Source: Sinorhizobium meliloti
Lineage (GTDB): Bacteria; Pseudomonadota; Alphaproteobacteria; Rhizobiales; Rhizobiaceae
Direction: 5' to 3'
Assembly: GCF_035610345.1 (NCBI RefSeq)
Contig: NZ_CP141212.1
Span: forward strand, 2,893,001 to 2,957,000
Length of the DNA stretch: 64,000 bases
Positions 7,999 through 17,726 of the stretch are shown here, in pieces (within the stretch, counting starts at the first letter, position 1; the number at the start of each line of letters is the position of its first letter). The position numbers were made by a program, and so were the translations under genes. The notes beneath the pieces are model-generated. The model did no database searches. It had not been told where the DNA came from and saw only the letters and a program-made list of their open reading frames with translations.

Positions 7999-10407
7999 AT
8001 GACGAAGAGGCAGGCGGCAGGGCCGGAACAGATGAGCCGAATCGAGGGCGGCCCGGCCTATGGCTATTGCGCCTTGCCCGGCGTCGCCGACGAAATGCTC
8101 GACGCGCGCGGCAACGTCCGGCCGGTATGGCAGCGACTGCTCGCGACGCTCGGCCGCATGGACGAGACGGATCTTGCCAACCGCTTCGCCCGCGCGGACC
8201 GGTACCTGCGCGATGCCGGAGTCTTCTATCGTGCCTATGGCAAGGAGAATTCCGAGCGCGGCTGGCCGCTTTCGCACATTCCCGTATTAATCGACGAGGC
8301 GGAATGGGCCACCGTTTCCGCCGGCCTCGTCCAGCGTGCCGAACTGCTCGAGCGGGTGCTCGCCGACGTCTATGGCGAGAACCGGCTGGTCAGGGCCGGC
8401 CTGCTGCCTCCCGCGCTCATCGCTTCCAATCCGGAGTTCCTGCGCCCGATGGTCGGTCTCGAACCGGCGAACGGACATTTTCTGCACTTCTGCTCCTTCG
8501 AGATCGGACGCGGCCCCGACGGAAACTGGTGGGTGCTTTCCGACCGGACCGAGGCGCCCTCCGGCGCCGGCTTTGCGCTCGAGAACCGGGTGGCGACGAC
8601 GCGCGCCTTTTCCGACCTCTATGCAGAAAGCCATGTCCATCGCCTGGCGGGATTCTTCGGCGCCTTCCGCGACACGCTGCAGGGGCACAAGCAGCATGCG
8701 GACGACCGCATTGCCGTGCTCTCGCCGGGCTTCGCCAACGAGACCTATTTCGAGCATGCCTACATTGCCCGCTATCTCGGTTTCATGCTGCTCGAGGGCG
8801 AAGATCTGACGGTTGTCGGAGGACGGGTCATGGTGCGCACGGTGGCCGGCCTGAAACCCGTCGGTGTGCTCTGGCGCCGCCTCGACGCATCGTTTGCCGA
8901 TCCGCTGGAGCTCAACCAATCCTCGCATATCGGCACCCCGGGCATCGTCGAGGCGCTGAGGGCCGGCTCCGTCTCGATCGTCAATGCACTCGGATCCGGT
9001 ATCCTGGAAACGCGTGCCTTCCTGGCTTTCATGCCGGCGATCTGCCGTCATCTGCTCGGCGAGGAGCAGAAGCTGCCGTCGATCGCCACCTGGTGGTGCG
9101 GACAGGAAGCCGAACGGCGGCATGTCGCCGGCAATATCGAGCGCATGGTTATCGGCCCGGCCTATTCGACGCGGCCCTTCTTCGACGACGAAGGCCAGTC
9201 GGTACTCGGCGCCTCCTTTCGCGAAAGCGCCGGGACCTCCGTCGGCGAATGGCTCGCCGCGGACGGCGGCAAGCTGGTGGGCCAGGAGGCCGTTACGCTG
9301 TCGACGACGCCGGCCTGGGTGCTTGGCCGGCTCACACCTCGACCGATGAGCCTCCGGGTGTTTGCCGCGCGCACGCGCGACGGCTGGCAGATCATGCCGG
9401 GCGGCTTCGCTCGCATCGGCTCCGGCGATGACGTGGCGGCAATAGCGATGCAGGCCGGCGGCACTGCCGCCGACGTCTGGATCGTGAGCGGCAAGCCCGT
9501 TGACCGCACGACCTTGCTTCCGGCGGAGGAGAGCTTCACCCGAAACCTGCCCGGCAGCCTGCCCAGCCGGGCTGCGGACAACCTCTTCTGGCTCGGCCGC
9601 TATATAGAAAGGGCGGAAGGCGCCCTTCGGGTTCTGCGCGCCTGGCACGGGCGTTTCGCCGAATCCGCCGATGCGAACATGCCGCTCCTGAAGGACGTGA
9701 GCGACTACCTCGCCGTACTCGGAATCAATACCGAAGAGCCGGTACCGGACAGCCTGCTTTCCAGCATCGACAGCGCCCTTTTCAGCGCCGGGAACATCCG
9801 CGACCGCTTCTCGCCGGACGGGTGGCTCGCGCTCAACGACCTCTCCAGAACGGCGCGCAAGTTCCACGCGACCGTTCAGGCGGGCGACGACGCCACGCAC
9901 GCGATGACGGTCCTTCTGCGAAAACTCGCCGGCTTCGCGGGCCTGGTGCACGAAAACATGTATCGCTTCACGGGATGGCGGTTCCTGTCGATCGGACGCT
10001 ATCTCGAACGCGGCCTGCATATGACGGGACTGCTCGGCCACATGTCCGGCCCGGAGGCTCCCGACGGCGCCTATGACATGCTGCTGGAGATCGGCGACAG
10101 CGTCATGACGCACCGCCGGCGCTACAACGTCAACACGGCGGCACCGACGGTCACCGACCTTCTGGCGCTCGATCCGCTCAATCCGCGCTCGGTGCTTTAT
10201 CAGCTCAACGAGATCAAGAAAGAGGTCGAGCTTCTGCCAAATGCCTTCGTCAACGGGCAGATGTCACCGTTCTATCGCGAGACGATGCGGCTTCATTCCG
10301 GGCTTGCGATCATGACGCCGGAGCAGATGGATATGGCCGTCTACAGGCGCCTGATGCAGGATCTCGAACGGCTGTCCGAACTGCTGGCGCAGACCTATCT
10401 CGGCTGA
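7999..10407 (+). CDS. Circularly permuted ATP-grasp / alpha-E domain fusion protein
   Basis: This 802-residue cytosolic protein joins two families that are often separate genes. About residues 30-500 form the circularly permuted ATP-grasp type 2 module (old DUF404/DUF407), with segments such as HIPVLIDEAEW, RPMVGLEPANGHFLHFCSFE and VWRRLDASFADPLELNQSSH-like conserved blocks. About 515-800 form the helical alpha-E domain (old DUF403), opening SRAADNLFWLGRYIERAEG. The ATG at 7999 is preceded by AGGAG 5 bases upstream. It is followed 14 bp later by a transglutaminase-like gene. Comparative genomics places this trio of domains in peptide-ligation or tag systems, often with the Anbu proteasome-like peptidase; no substrate is proven. 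Confidence 0.88.
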   Translation: MTKRQAAGPEQMSRIEGGPAYGYCALPGVADEMLDARGNVRPVWQRLLATLGRMDETDLANRFARADRYLRDAGVFYRAYGKENSERGWPLSHIPVLIDEAEWATVSAGLVQRAELLERVLADVYGENRLVRAGLLPPALIASNPEFLRPMVGLEPANGHFLHFCSFEIGRGPDGNWWVLSDRTEAPSGAGFALENRVATTRAFSDLYAESHVHRLAGFFGAFRDTLQGHKQHADDRIAVLSPGFANETYFEHAYIARYLGFMLLEGEDLTVVGGRVMVRTVAGLKPVGVLWRRLDASFADPLELNQSSHIGTPGIVEALRAGSVSIVNALGSGILETRAFLAFMPAICRHLLGEEQKLPSIATWWCGQEAERRHVAGNIERMVIGPAYSTRPFFDDEGQSVLGASFRESAGTSVGEWLAADGGKLVGQEAVTLSTTPAWVLGRLTPRPMSLRVFAARTRDGWQIMPGGFARIGSGDDVAAIAMQAGGTAADVWIVSGKPVDRTTLLPAEESFTRNLPGSLPSRAADNLFWLGRYIERAEGALRVLRAWHGRFAESADANMPLLKDVSDYLAVLGINTEEPVPDSLLSSIDSALFSAGNIRDRFSPDGWLALNDLSRTARKFHATVQAGDDATHAMTVLLRKLAGFAGLVHENMYRFTGWRFLSIGRYLERGLHMTGLLGHMSGPEAPDGAYDMLLEIGDSVMTHRRRYNVNTAAPTVTDLLALDPLNPRSVLYQLNEIKKEVELLPNAFVNGQMSPFYRETMRLHSGLAIMTPEQMDMAVYRRLMQDLERLSELLAQTYLG

Positions 10408-10421
10408 AGGAGATGGCTGCC

Positions 10422-11300
10422 GTGCTCTACGACATCAGCCTGAAGATCACCTACGGTTACGAAGCTCCGGTAAGCGGCGGAAGACATCTCTTACGTGTCC
10501 TGCCGGTATCCATTCCCGGGCGGCAACGTCTTGTAGCCGGATCCGTGACTTGCCAGCCGGTGCCCTTCGAACGCCGGGAAGGCAAGGATTTCTTCGCCAA
10601 TCACACGACGTCGATCCTGTTCCGCTCCGTGCATGACCATCTCGTCATGCGGATGCAGGCGCGTGTCCAGGCCGAGGCGCCGGCGCTCACGGCCGACCTC
10701 TCGCCTCCGCTCGGCAGTCTTGCATCCGAGCTTGCCGCCTGCTGGTCGGTCGACGCCGAATCCCCGCATCATTTCCTGGGTCCGAGCCCGGCCCTTCCCG
10801 CCGTGCCGGAGATCGCCGCCTATGCCCGCGCGATCGCCGGCAACGCTATGACGGTCGAGCAGATCGGAGCCGCTGTCTGCGATCGCATCCACCGCGACTT
10901 CGCCTACGACCCCGCCGCGACCACCGTGAGCACCACCCCCGGCGAGGCCTTCGAGCTGAAGCGCGGCGTCTGCCAGGACTTCGCCCATGTGATGATCGTG
11001 GCGCTGCGCAGCCTCGGGATCCCCGCCGGCTATGTCAGCGGGTTCCTGAGAACCCTGCCGCCGCCGGGCCGGGACCGGCTGGAAGGCGCCGACGCGATGC
11101 ATGCCTGGGTCCGCTTCTGGTGCGGCACCACGGGCGGCTGGATGGAGCTTGATCCTACCAACAATATTCCGGCCGGCATCGACCACATCGTCGTCGGCCA
11201 TGGCCGCGACTACGGCGATGTCGCCCCTGTGATCGGGGTGCTGAAGGGCTATGGCCGTCACACGACGGAGCAGGCCGTCGATGTCGTACCCGTCGGCTGA
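10422..11300 (+). CDS. Transglutaminase-like cysteine protease family protein
   Basis: This 292-residue protein has the bacterial transglutaminase-like N-terminal domain (about residues 5-90) and the transglutaminase core. The catalytic triad is intact: Cys184 in RGVCQDFAHV, His227 in ADAMHAWVRF and Asp244 in LDPTNN. The GTG at 10422 is chosen because AAGGAG lies 9 bases upstream; the ATG at 10413 abuts the ribosome site directly. No signal peptide is seen, so it is probably cytosolic. It is paired with the ATP-grasp/alpha-E gene upstream. Such proteins probably cleave or transfer isopeptide-like bonds made by the ATP-grasp ligase; this is inference from gene pairing. Confidence 0.9.
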   Translation: MLYDISLKITYGYEAPVSGGRHLLRVLPVSIPGRQRLVAGSVTCQPVPFERREGKDFFANHTTSILFRSVHDHLVMRMQARVQAEAPALTADLSPPLGSLASELAACWSVDAESPHHFLGPSPALPAVPEIAAYARAIAGNAMTVEQIGAAVCDRIHRDFAYDPAATTVSTTPGEAFELKRGVCQDFAHVMIVALRSLGIPAGYVSGFLRTLPPPGRDRLEGADAMHAWVRFWCGTTGGWMELDPTNNIPAGIDHIVVGHGRDYGDVAPVIGVLKGYGRHTTEQAVDVVPVG

Positions 11301-11476
11301 CCCGAAACGGCACATATGTCCTGCTTCGGCACGGCCGCACCGGGCGAAATTCCATTAGTAGCCATGGGTTTTTCAGGAGCTTCGCTAAAATTCAACCGAT
11401 TTCCTGAACTTGAGAGCAAGGTATCGCCGCTAATTGTCGCCTCGGGCTTGCAATGTATTTGCTGGGGTGTTCACAG

Positions 11477-12736
11477 ATGCGAAGACGTTCAATCATAAGC
11501 CGATCCTTCTTGGCGATGCTGCGCGATCGGGGCGGCAATTTCGGAATGATGACGGCGCTGCTCGCGCCGCTGCTCCTGGCCGTGGGCGGCGTGTCCGTCG
11601 ATGTCGCCAACATGCTGATGACAAAGAACCAGCTTCAGGACGCAACCGACGCGGCAGCGCTCGCGGCGGCTTCCGCGCTCGTATCCGATGCGAAACCGGA
11701 CATCGAAGAAGCGAAGGCGATCGCACGCAAGTTCCTGAAGACCCAGACGGCAGTGGCCTCCGCGACGGACATGCCGGGCGAGGAACAGCAGGTTGGCACC
11801 AGCCAGGCTTCGGAGAGCGAGGGACCGGCGGCCGCCGCACCACAATGGGACGACATCAACACGACGGAGATCAATATCGCCGCGACGGCAAACGGCGCGA
11901 AGGGGATGTCGTTCCAGGTCACGGTCGCCAACAAGCACCGCCTCCAGCTCAATGCGATGACACGCTTGCTCGGCCAGGAGTCGGTCGAGATCGAAACGCA
12001 GTCGACCGCCGAGAGCGCTACGGAGAGCAAGAACGCCCTGTCCATGTATCTGGTGCTCGACCGCTCCGGTTCGATGGCGTGGAAGACCAACACGGTCAAC
12101 ACGGCAAAGGCGAAATGCCAAAACTACACGGAAGCGAACTGGAGCACGTATCCGGACCTGAAGGCGACCAGCCCCTGCTACGTGACCAAGGTCGACGCCT
12201 TGAAGGCAGCCGTCGCCGACCTCCTTCGCCAGCTTGTGACGGCGGACCCGGAATCGATCTATGTCCGTACCGGCGCGGTTTCCTACAACTCCGCTCAGGA
12301 CACGGCGAGCGGTCTCTCCTGGGGCACGAAGGGTGCAGCCGACTATGTCAACGCCCTCGTGGCAACGGGCGGAACTGCCTCCGGCAGCGCCTTCAAGACC
12401 GCCTACCAGAAGGTGACAGCCCTGACCGAAGACAGCGCGCACGGCGCCAGGAACGGACAGGTGCCGACGAAGTACATCGTCTTCATGACCGACGGCGAAA
12501 ACAACTACGCCAATGACGATACCGTCACGAAACAATGGTGCGACACGGCCAAGGCGAGCAAGGTTCAGATCTACAGCGTAGCTTTCATGGCGCCGGACCG
12601 CGGCCAGAAGCTGCTGAAATACTGCGCCTCGTCCTCCTCGCATTATTTCGAAGCGGACGAGGCGTCCGATCTGGTCGCCGCCTTCAAGGCGATCGGCGAA
12701 CGCGCTTCTGCACTGGCTTCCCGCCTGACGAAATGA
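11477..12736 (+). CDS. TadG-like (Flp pilus assembly) protein with von Willebrand factor A domain
   Basis: This 419-residue protein begins with a TadE/G-type N-terminus: a basic stretch, RDRGGNFGMM, one hydrophobic segment (about residues 24-44) and DATDAAALAAASAL. Residues about 190-415 form a VWA domain with an intact MIDAS start DRSGSM and later MTDGENN. Family members sit in the inner membrane with the VWA domain outside, and assist Tad pilus or surface functions. No other tad gene is near, so it is an orphan copy. The ATG at 11477 is preferred to 11453 because of a weak GGGG site upstream and the better N-terminus. A GC-rich hairpin follows the gene. Confidence 0.85.
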   Translation: MRRRSIISRSFLAMLRDRGGNFGMMTALLAPLLLAVGGVSVDVANMLMTKNQLQDATDAAALAAASALVSDAKPDIEEAKAIARKFLKTQTAVASATDMPGEEQQVGTSQASESEGPAAAAPQWDDINTTEINIAATANGAKGMSFQVTVANKHRLQLNAMTRLLGQESVEIETQSTAESATESKNALSMYLVLDRSGSMAWKTNTVNTAKAKCQNYTEANWSTYPDLKATSPCYVTKVDALKAAVADLLRQLVTADPESIYVRTGAVSYNSAQDTASGLSWGTKGAADYVNALVATGGTASGSAFKTAYQKVTALTEDSAHGARNGQVPTKYIVFMTDGENNYANDDTVTKQWCDTAKASKVQIYSVAFMAPDRGQKLLKYCASSSSHYFEADEASDLVAAFKAIGERASALASRLTK

Positions 12737-12756
12737 CCCGGGAGTCCGGCTGAAGT

Positions 12757-12779
12757 GCCGCCCGGTCCTGCCGGGCGGC
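12757..12779 (+). terminator. GC-rich hairpin downstream of the TadG-like gene
   Basis: The arms GCCGCCCGG and CCGGGCGGC form a perfect 9-bp stem with a TCCTG loop, 20 bp past the stop codon. Only a weak T-rich stretch (CTTGATGTTC) follows, so it may be an inefficient terminator. Confidence 0.6.
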
Positions 12780-12851
12780 CTTGATGTTCAACTGCTGCCG
12801 GAAGCGGGGGCTGACAAGCATCTGCTGTTTTAATCCTTTTAAAAACACCTG

Positions 12852-12880
12852 TTGCAAGCGCTTCGGATCGATGCATAAAT
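12852..12880 (+). promoter_or_regulatory. Candidate glg operon promoter with LacI-type core
   Basis: TTGCAA (12852-12857) is followed after 17 bases by ATAAAT, a plausible sigma-70 promoter about 55 bp before glgP. Overlapping its -35 box is AAGCGCTT (12856-12863), the centre of typical LacI-family operators (AAnCGnTT), though the outer flanks are only partly symmetric. Regulation by a LacI-family repressor is a guess. Confidence 0.4.
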
Positions 12881-12934
12881 TGCCCTTGAACCTGGTCGGT
12901 TCCGACCTGGGGCTTTCCGAAATGCAATAAGGGT

Positions 12935-15412
12935 ATGACAGTTCTCATGATGACTCGGCTCTCAACCACCGAACTGCCGCAACCCGCCCTCAGATCCTCG
13001 GAACCCAGCCAGCTTGCAGTCGAGATCCTCGAGCGTCTGAAATACCGCATCGGCAAGGACCCGAAAGTCGCCAAGCCGCACGACTGGCTGACGGCCGCCA
13101 TCCTCGTGGCGCGTGACCGCATCACCGACAAATGGATGGACTCCACCCGCAAGACCTATTCGACCGGCGCCAAACGCGTCTACTACATGTCGCTCGAATT
13201 CCTCATCGGCCGTATGATGCGCGACGCGATGACGAATCTCGGCCTCATGGACGAGATGCGCGATGCGCTCGCCTCGCTCGGCGTCGACATCGACGTGGTT
13301 GCGGCTCTGGAGCCGGATGCCGCGCTCGGCAATGGCGGTCTCGGCCGCCTCGCCGCCTGCTTCATGGAATCCATGGCGACCGTCGACGTGCCTGCATACG
13401 GCTATGGCATCCGCTACATGCACGGCCTTTTCCGTCAGCAGATGGCCGACGGCTGGCAGGTCGAGCTGCCGGAGACCTGGCTCGCTCACGGCAACCCCTG
13501 GGAATTCGAGCGCCGCGAAAGCTCCTACGAGATCGGCTTCGGCGGCGGCGTCGAAACGGTCAACATCGACGAGGAAGTGCAGCGCTACGTGTGGAAGCCG
13601 GCCGAGCGCGTTATCGCCACCGCCTTCGACACGCCGGCCGTCGGATGGCGGGCAACGCGCGTCAACACGCTTCGCCTCTGGGCCGCGCAGCCGATCGACC
13701 CCATCCTGCTCGACGCCTTCAATGCCGGCGACCATATCGGGGCTCTGCGCGAAAGCAACAAGGCGGAAAGCCTGACGCGGGTGCTCTATCCGGCCGACGC
13801 CACCCCGGCCGGCCAGGAACTGAGGCTCCGGCAGGAATATTTCTTCTCCTCCGCCTCGCTCCAGGACATCCTGCGCCGTCATCTGCAGCAATATCCGGAC
13901 TTCACGTCGCTGCCGGACGCCGTCGCCATCCAGCTTAACGATACGCATCCGGCGGTCTCCGTCGCCGAGCTGGTGCGGCTCTTGACCGATGTCCACGGGC
14001 TCGACTTCGAGCAGGCCTGGGACATTTCTCGGCGGACCTTCTCCTATACGAACCACACGCTGCTGCCCGAAGCACTCGAGAGCTGGCCCGTTCCGCTCTT
14101 CGAGCGATTGCTGCCGCGTCACATGCAGATCGTCTACGCCATCAACGCCAAGATCCTGATCGAGGCACGCCGGGAGAGGCACGCGACGGACGAGGCGATC
14201 CGCAATATCTCGCTGATCGACGAAACGGGCGACCGGCGCGTGCGCATGGGCAATCTCGCCTTCGTCGGCTCGCACTCGATCAACGGCGTATCGGCTCTCC
14301 ACACCGAACTGATGAAGGAAACGGTCTTCGCCGACCTTCACGGGCTCTATCCGGACCGCATCAACAACAAGACCAACGGCATCACGCCGCGCCGGTGGCT
14401 GATGCAGTGCAATCCGGGTCTTTTCGGCCTGATCCGGGAGGCGATCGGCGACGAGTTCATGGACAATACCGAGGCACTTCAGGCCCTCGACGCCTTTGCC
14501 GACAAGGCGGATTTCCAGGAGCACTTTGCAGCCGTCAAGCGCGCCAACAAGGTGCGGCTGGCAAAGCTGGTCCAGGCGAATCTCGGCATCCGGATCGATC
14601 CCTCGGCGATGTTCGACATCCAGATCAAGCGAATCCACGAATACAAGCGGCAGCTGCTGAATCTCATCGAAGCGGTGGCGCTTTACGACCAGATCCGCTC
14701 CCATCCCGAGCTCGACTGGGTGCCGCGCGTCAAGCTCTTCGCCGGCAAGGCGGCACCGAGCTATCATAACGCCAAGCTGATCATCAAACTTGCCAATGAT
14801 ATCGCCCGCGTCATCAACAACGATCCGGCCGTCCGCGGGCTCCTGAAGGTCGTCTTCGTCCCCAACTACAATGTGTCGCTTGCGGAAGTGATGGTGCCGG
14901 CGGCCGATCTCTCCGAGCAGATCTCGACGGCGGGCATGGAAGCCTCGGGCACCGGCAACATGAAGTTCGCGCTCAACGGAGCGCTGACCATCGGCACGCT
15001 CGATGGTGCCAACGTCGAAATGCGCGACTGGGTCGGTGAGGAAAACATCAAGATCTTCGGCATGACCGCCGAGGAGGTGGGCAAGGCGCGAGCGGAAGGA
15101 CACAATCCGCGCGCCGTCATCGAAAATTCGCGCGAACTCTCGCAGGCGCTCGATGCGATCGCTTCCGGCGTCTTCTCGCCCGACGACCGCAATCGCTTCT
15201 CCGGCCTCGTGGACGGGCTCTACAACCACGACTGGTTCATGGTTGCAGCCGATTTCGAGGCCTATGCCAAGGCGCAGCGCGAGATCGACCAGCTCTGGAC
15301 CACCCCGTCCGCCTGGTATTCGAAGGCGGTCCGCAACACCGCCCGCATGGGCTGGTTCTCGTCCGATCGCACGATCCGGCAATATGCCGGAGAGATCTGG
15401 AGAGCCGGATGA
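12935..15412 (+). CDS. glgP: Glycogen phosphorylase
   Basis: This 825-residue GT35 enzyme releases glucose-1-phosphate from glycogen using phosphate and pyridoxal phosphate. The family signature EASGTGNMKFALNGALTIGT contains the lysine that holds PLP. Other blocks are YYMSLEFLIGRMM, GNGGLGRLAACF and KRIHEYKRQLLN. Length matches the bacterial family. ATG 12935 lies directly after AAGGGT; ATGs at 12947 and 12950 are alternatives. It is the first gene of a co-directional glycogen operon and overlaps glgB by 4 bp. Confidence 0.97.
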   Translation: MTVLMMTRLSTTELPQPALRSSEPSQLAVEILERLKYRIGKDPKVAKPHDWLTAAILVARDRITDKWMDSTRKTYSTGAKRVYYMSLEFLIGRMMRDAMTNLGLMDEMRDALASLGVDIDVVAALEPDAALGNGGLGRLAACFMESMATVDVPAYGYGIRYMHGLFRQQMADGWQVELPETWLAHGNPWEFERRESSYEIGFGGGVETVNIDEEVQRYVWKPAERVIATAFDTPAVGWRATRVNTLRLWAAQPIDPILLDAFNAGDHIGALRESNKAESLTRVLYPADATPAGQELRLRQEYFFSSASLQDILRRHLQQYPDFTSLPDAVAIQLNDTHPAVSVAELVRLLTDVHGLDFEQAWDISRRTFSYTNHTLLPEALESWPVPLFERLLPRHMQIVYAINAKILIEARRERHATDEAIRNISLIDETGDRRVRMGNLAFVGSHSINGVSALHTELMKETVFADLHGLYPDRINNKTNGITPRRWLMQCNPGLFGLIREAIGDEFMDNTEALQALDAFADKADFQEHFAAVKRANKVRLAKLVQANLGIRIDPSAMFDIQIKRIHEYKRQLLNLIEAVALYDQIRSHPELDWVPRVKLFAGKAAPSYHNAKLIIKLANDIARVINNDPAVRGLLKVVFVPNYNVSLAEVMVPAADLSEQISTAGMEASGTGNMKFALNGALTIGTLDGANVEMRDWVGEENIKIFGMTAEEVGKARAEGHNPRAVIENSRELSQALDAIASGVFSPDDRNRFSGLVDGLYNHDWFMVAADFEAYAKAQREIDQLWTTPSAWYSKAVRNTARMGWFSSDRTIRQYAGEIWRAG

Positions 15413-17613
15413 CGGTTCCGCCCGGCAAGGACCCAGCCCCGTCAGGCATGCTGCCAGCGCCGGAAATCGCGGCAATACTTTCCGGTACCCACAACAACCC
15501 CTTCGCCGTCCTTGGCGTTCATGCCGCCGGGAAGACCTATGTCGCCCGGTGCTTCGTGCCGGGCGCGGACACGGTGGTCGCGGAAACGCTCAGTGGCAAG
15601 GAACTCGGCACGCTCGAGCGGCGCGACGAGGCCGGTTTCTTCGAGGGTCCGGTGGCGCTGCGCAAGGAGCAGCCCATCCGCTACCGCGCCCGCAACGACG
15701 GCGGCGAGTGGACCGTCATCGATCCCTACAGCTTCGGCCCCGTGCTCGGGCCGATGGACGACTACTATATCCGCGAGGGCTCGCATCTTCGCCTCTTCGA
15801 CAAGATGGGCGCGCACCCGATCAGCCATGACGGCGCCGAAGGCTTTCACTTCGCCGTCTGGGCGCCGAACGCCCGCCGCGTGTCCGTGGTCGGCAGTTTC
15901 AACGACTGGGACGGACGCCGGCACGTCATGCGCCTGCGCGCCGACACGGGCATCTGGGAGATCTTCATTCCCGGCGTGCCCGTAGGCACGCCCTATAAAT
16001 ACGAAATCGTCGACAGCAATGGCACGCTGCTGCCGTTGAAGGCCGACCCCTTTGCCCGACGCTCGGAGCTCAGGCCCGAAACGGCTTCGATGACCGCAGG
16101 CGAGATCGCGCAGGACTGGGAGGACGAGGCGCATCGTCGTCACTGGGCCGAGATCGATCCGCGCCGCCAACCGATCTCGATCTACGAGGTCCATGCCGCC
16201 TCATGGCAGCGCCGCGACAATGGCGACATGCTCACCTGGGACGAACTGGCGGAAAGGCTGATCCCCTATTGCGTCGATATGGGCTTCACGCACATCGAGT
16301 TCCTGCCCATTTCGGAATATCCCTATGATCCGTCCTGGGGCTATCAGACCACGGGTCTCTATGCGCCGACCGCACGCTTCGGCGAGCCGGAGGGCTTTGC
16401 CCGTTTCGTCAACGGCTGCCATAAGGTGGGGATCGGTGTCATCCTCGACTGGGTGCCGGCGCATTTTCCGACCGACGAACACGGGCTTCGCTGGTTCGAC
16501 GGCACCGCGCTTTACGAGCATGCGGATCCGCGCCAGGGTTTCCATCCCGACTGGAACACGGCAATCTACAATTTCGGCCGTCAGGAGGTCGTCGCCTTTC
16601 TGGTCAACAACGCTCTTTACTGGGCGGAAAAATTCCATGTCGACGGCCTGCGCGTCGATGCGGTCGCCTCGATGCTCTATCTCGACTATTCGCGCAAGCA
16701 TGACGAATGGGTGCCGAACGAATATGGCGGCAACGAAAATCTCGAGGCCGTGCGTTTCCTGCAGACGTTGAACACCCGCATCTACGGCATTCACCAGGGC
16801 GTACTGACCATCGCCGAGGAATCGACGTCCTGGCCGAAGGTCTCGCACCCGGTGCATGCGGGCGGGCTCGGCTTCGGCTTCAAGTGGAACATGGGTTTCA
16901 TGCACGACACGCTGCAATATCTCTCGCGCGAGCCCGTGCACCGGAAGTTCCACCACAACGACATGACCTTCGGGCTGCTCTACGCCTTCAGCGAGAATTT
17001 CGTGCTGCCGCTGTCCCATGACGAGGTCGTCCACGGCAAGGGGTCGCTGATCGCCAAGATGGCCGGCGACGACTGGCAGAAATTTGCCAATCTCCGGGCC
17101 TATTACGGCTTCATGTGGGGTTATCCCGGTAAGAAGCTCCTTTTCATGGGACAGGAATTCGCCCAATGGCGCGAGTGGTCCGAGGACCGCGGCCTCGACT
17201 GGAATCTGCTCGAATACAATCTGCATGAGGGGATGCGCCGTCTGGTGCGCGACCTGAACGGCACCTATCGCTCGAAGCCGGCGCTGCATGCGCGCGACTG
17301 CGAGGGCGACGGCTTCGAATGGCTGATTGCCGACGACCGTGAAAATTCCGTCTTCGCCTGGCTCAGGAAGGCGCCCGGAGAAAAGCTGGTCGCCGTCGTC
17401 ACCAACTTCACTCCGGTTTACCGGGAGCATTACGACATACCGCTTCCCGTAGCAGGGCGCTGGAAGGAAGTGCTCAACACCGACGCGGAAATCTATGGAG
17501 GCAGTGGCAAGGGCAACGGCGGCGCCGTCCAGGCAGAGAAGAGAGCGAACGGAGAGACAATCGCCACCATCACGCTGCCGCCTCTGGCGACGCTGATGCT
17601 GGAGCAGGATTAG
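15409..17613 (+). CDS. glgB: 1,4-alpha-glucan branching enzyme
   Basis: This 734-residue GH13/CBM48 enzyme introduces alpha-1,6 branches into glycogen. An N-terminal extension and CBM48 (AVWAPNARRVSVVGSFNDWD) precede the catalytic barrel, with the nucleophile Asp in GLRVDAVASML, the acid/base Glu in TIAEESTSWP and the transition-state Asp in LPLSHDEVVHGKGS. The ATG overlaps the glgP stop (ATGA), indicating translational coupling. Its TAG stop is followed by a GC-rich 110-bp spacer containing short complementary CCGCCCG/CGGGCGG stretches before glgC. Confidence 0.97.
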   Translation: MTVPPGKDPAPSGMLPAPEIAAILSGTHNNPFAVLGVHAAGKTYVARCFVPGADTVVAETLSGKELGTLERRDEAGFFEGPVALRKEQPIRYRARNDGGEWTVIDPYSFGPVLGPMDDYYIREGSHLRLFDKMGAHPISHDGAEGFHFAVWAPNARRVSVVGSFNDWDGRRHVMRLRADTGIWEIFIPGVPVGTPYKYEIVDSNGTLLPLKADPFARRSELRPETASMTAGEIAQDWEDEAHRRHWAEIDPRRQPISIYEVHAASWQRRDNGDMLTWDELAERLIPYCVDMGFTHIEFLPISEYPYDPSWGYQTTGLYAPTARFGEPEGFARFVNGCHKVGIGVILDWVPAHFPTDEHGLRWFDGTALYEHADPRQGFHPDWNTAIYNFGRQEVVAFLVNNALYWAEKFHVDGLRVDAVASMLYLDYSRKHDEWVPNEYGGNENLEAVRFLQTLNTRIYGIHQGVLTIAEESTSWPKVSHPVHAGGLGFGFKWNMGFMHDTLQYLSREPVHRKFHHNDMTFGLLYAFSENFVLPLSHDEVVHGKGSLIAKMAGDDWQKFANLRAYYGFMWGYPGKKLLFMGQEFAQWREWSEDRGLDWNLLEYNLHEGMRRLVRDLNGTYRSKPALHARDCEGDGFEWLIADDRENSVFAWLRKAPGEKLVAVVTNFTPVYREHYDIPLPVAGRWKEVLNTDAEIYGGSGKGNGGAVQAEKRANGETIATITLPPLATLMLEQD

Positions 17614-17726
17614 AGCGTCCCGCCCGACGGGGACTGGCTCGGCGGGCGGAACAGGAGGAAATCGTTTGGGCGCGAGGCGTCGAAGAGACGCCAAGCAGTC
17701 CCCCGAAATGATTTTGGGGAGGAAAA

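Noticed and set aside
8287..10113. 608-residue minus-strand open frame opposite the ATP-grasp gene
   Set aside because: Shadow of the real gene; composition is typical of antisense translation.
12962..15475. 837-residue minus-strand open frame opposite glgP
   Set aside because: The plus-strand frame encodes glycogen phosphorylase with its PLP signature; the antisense frame has no recognisable domain.
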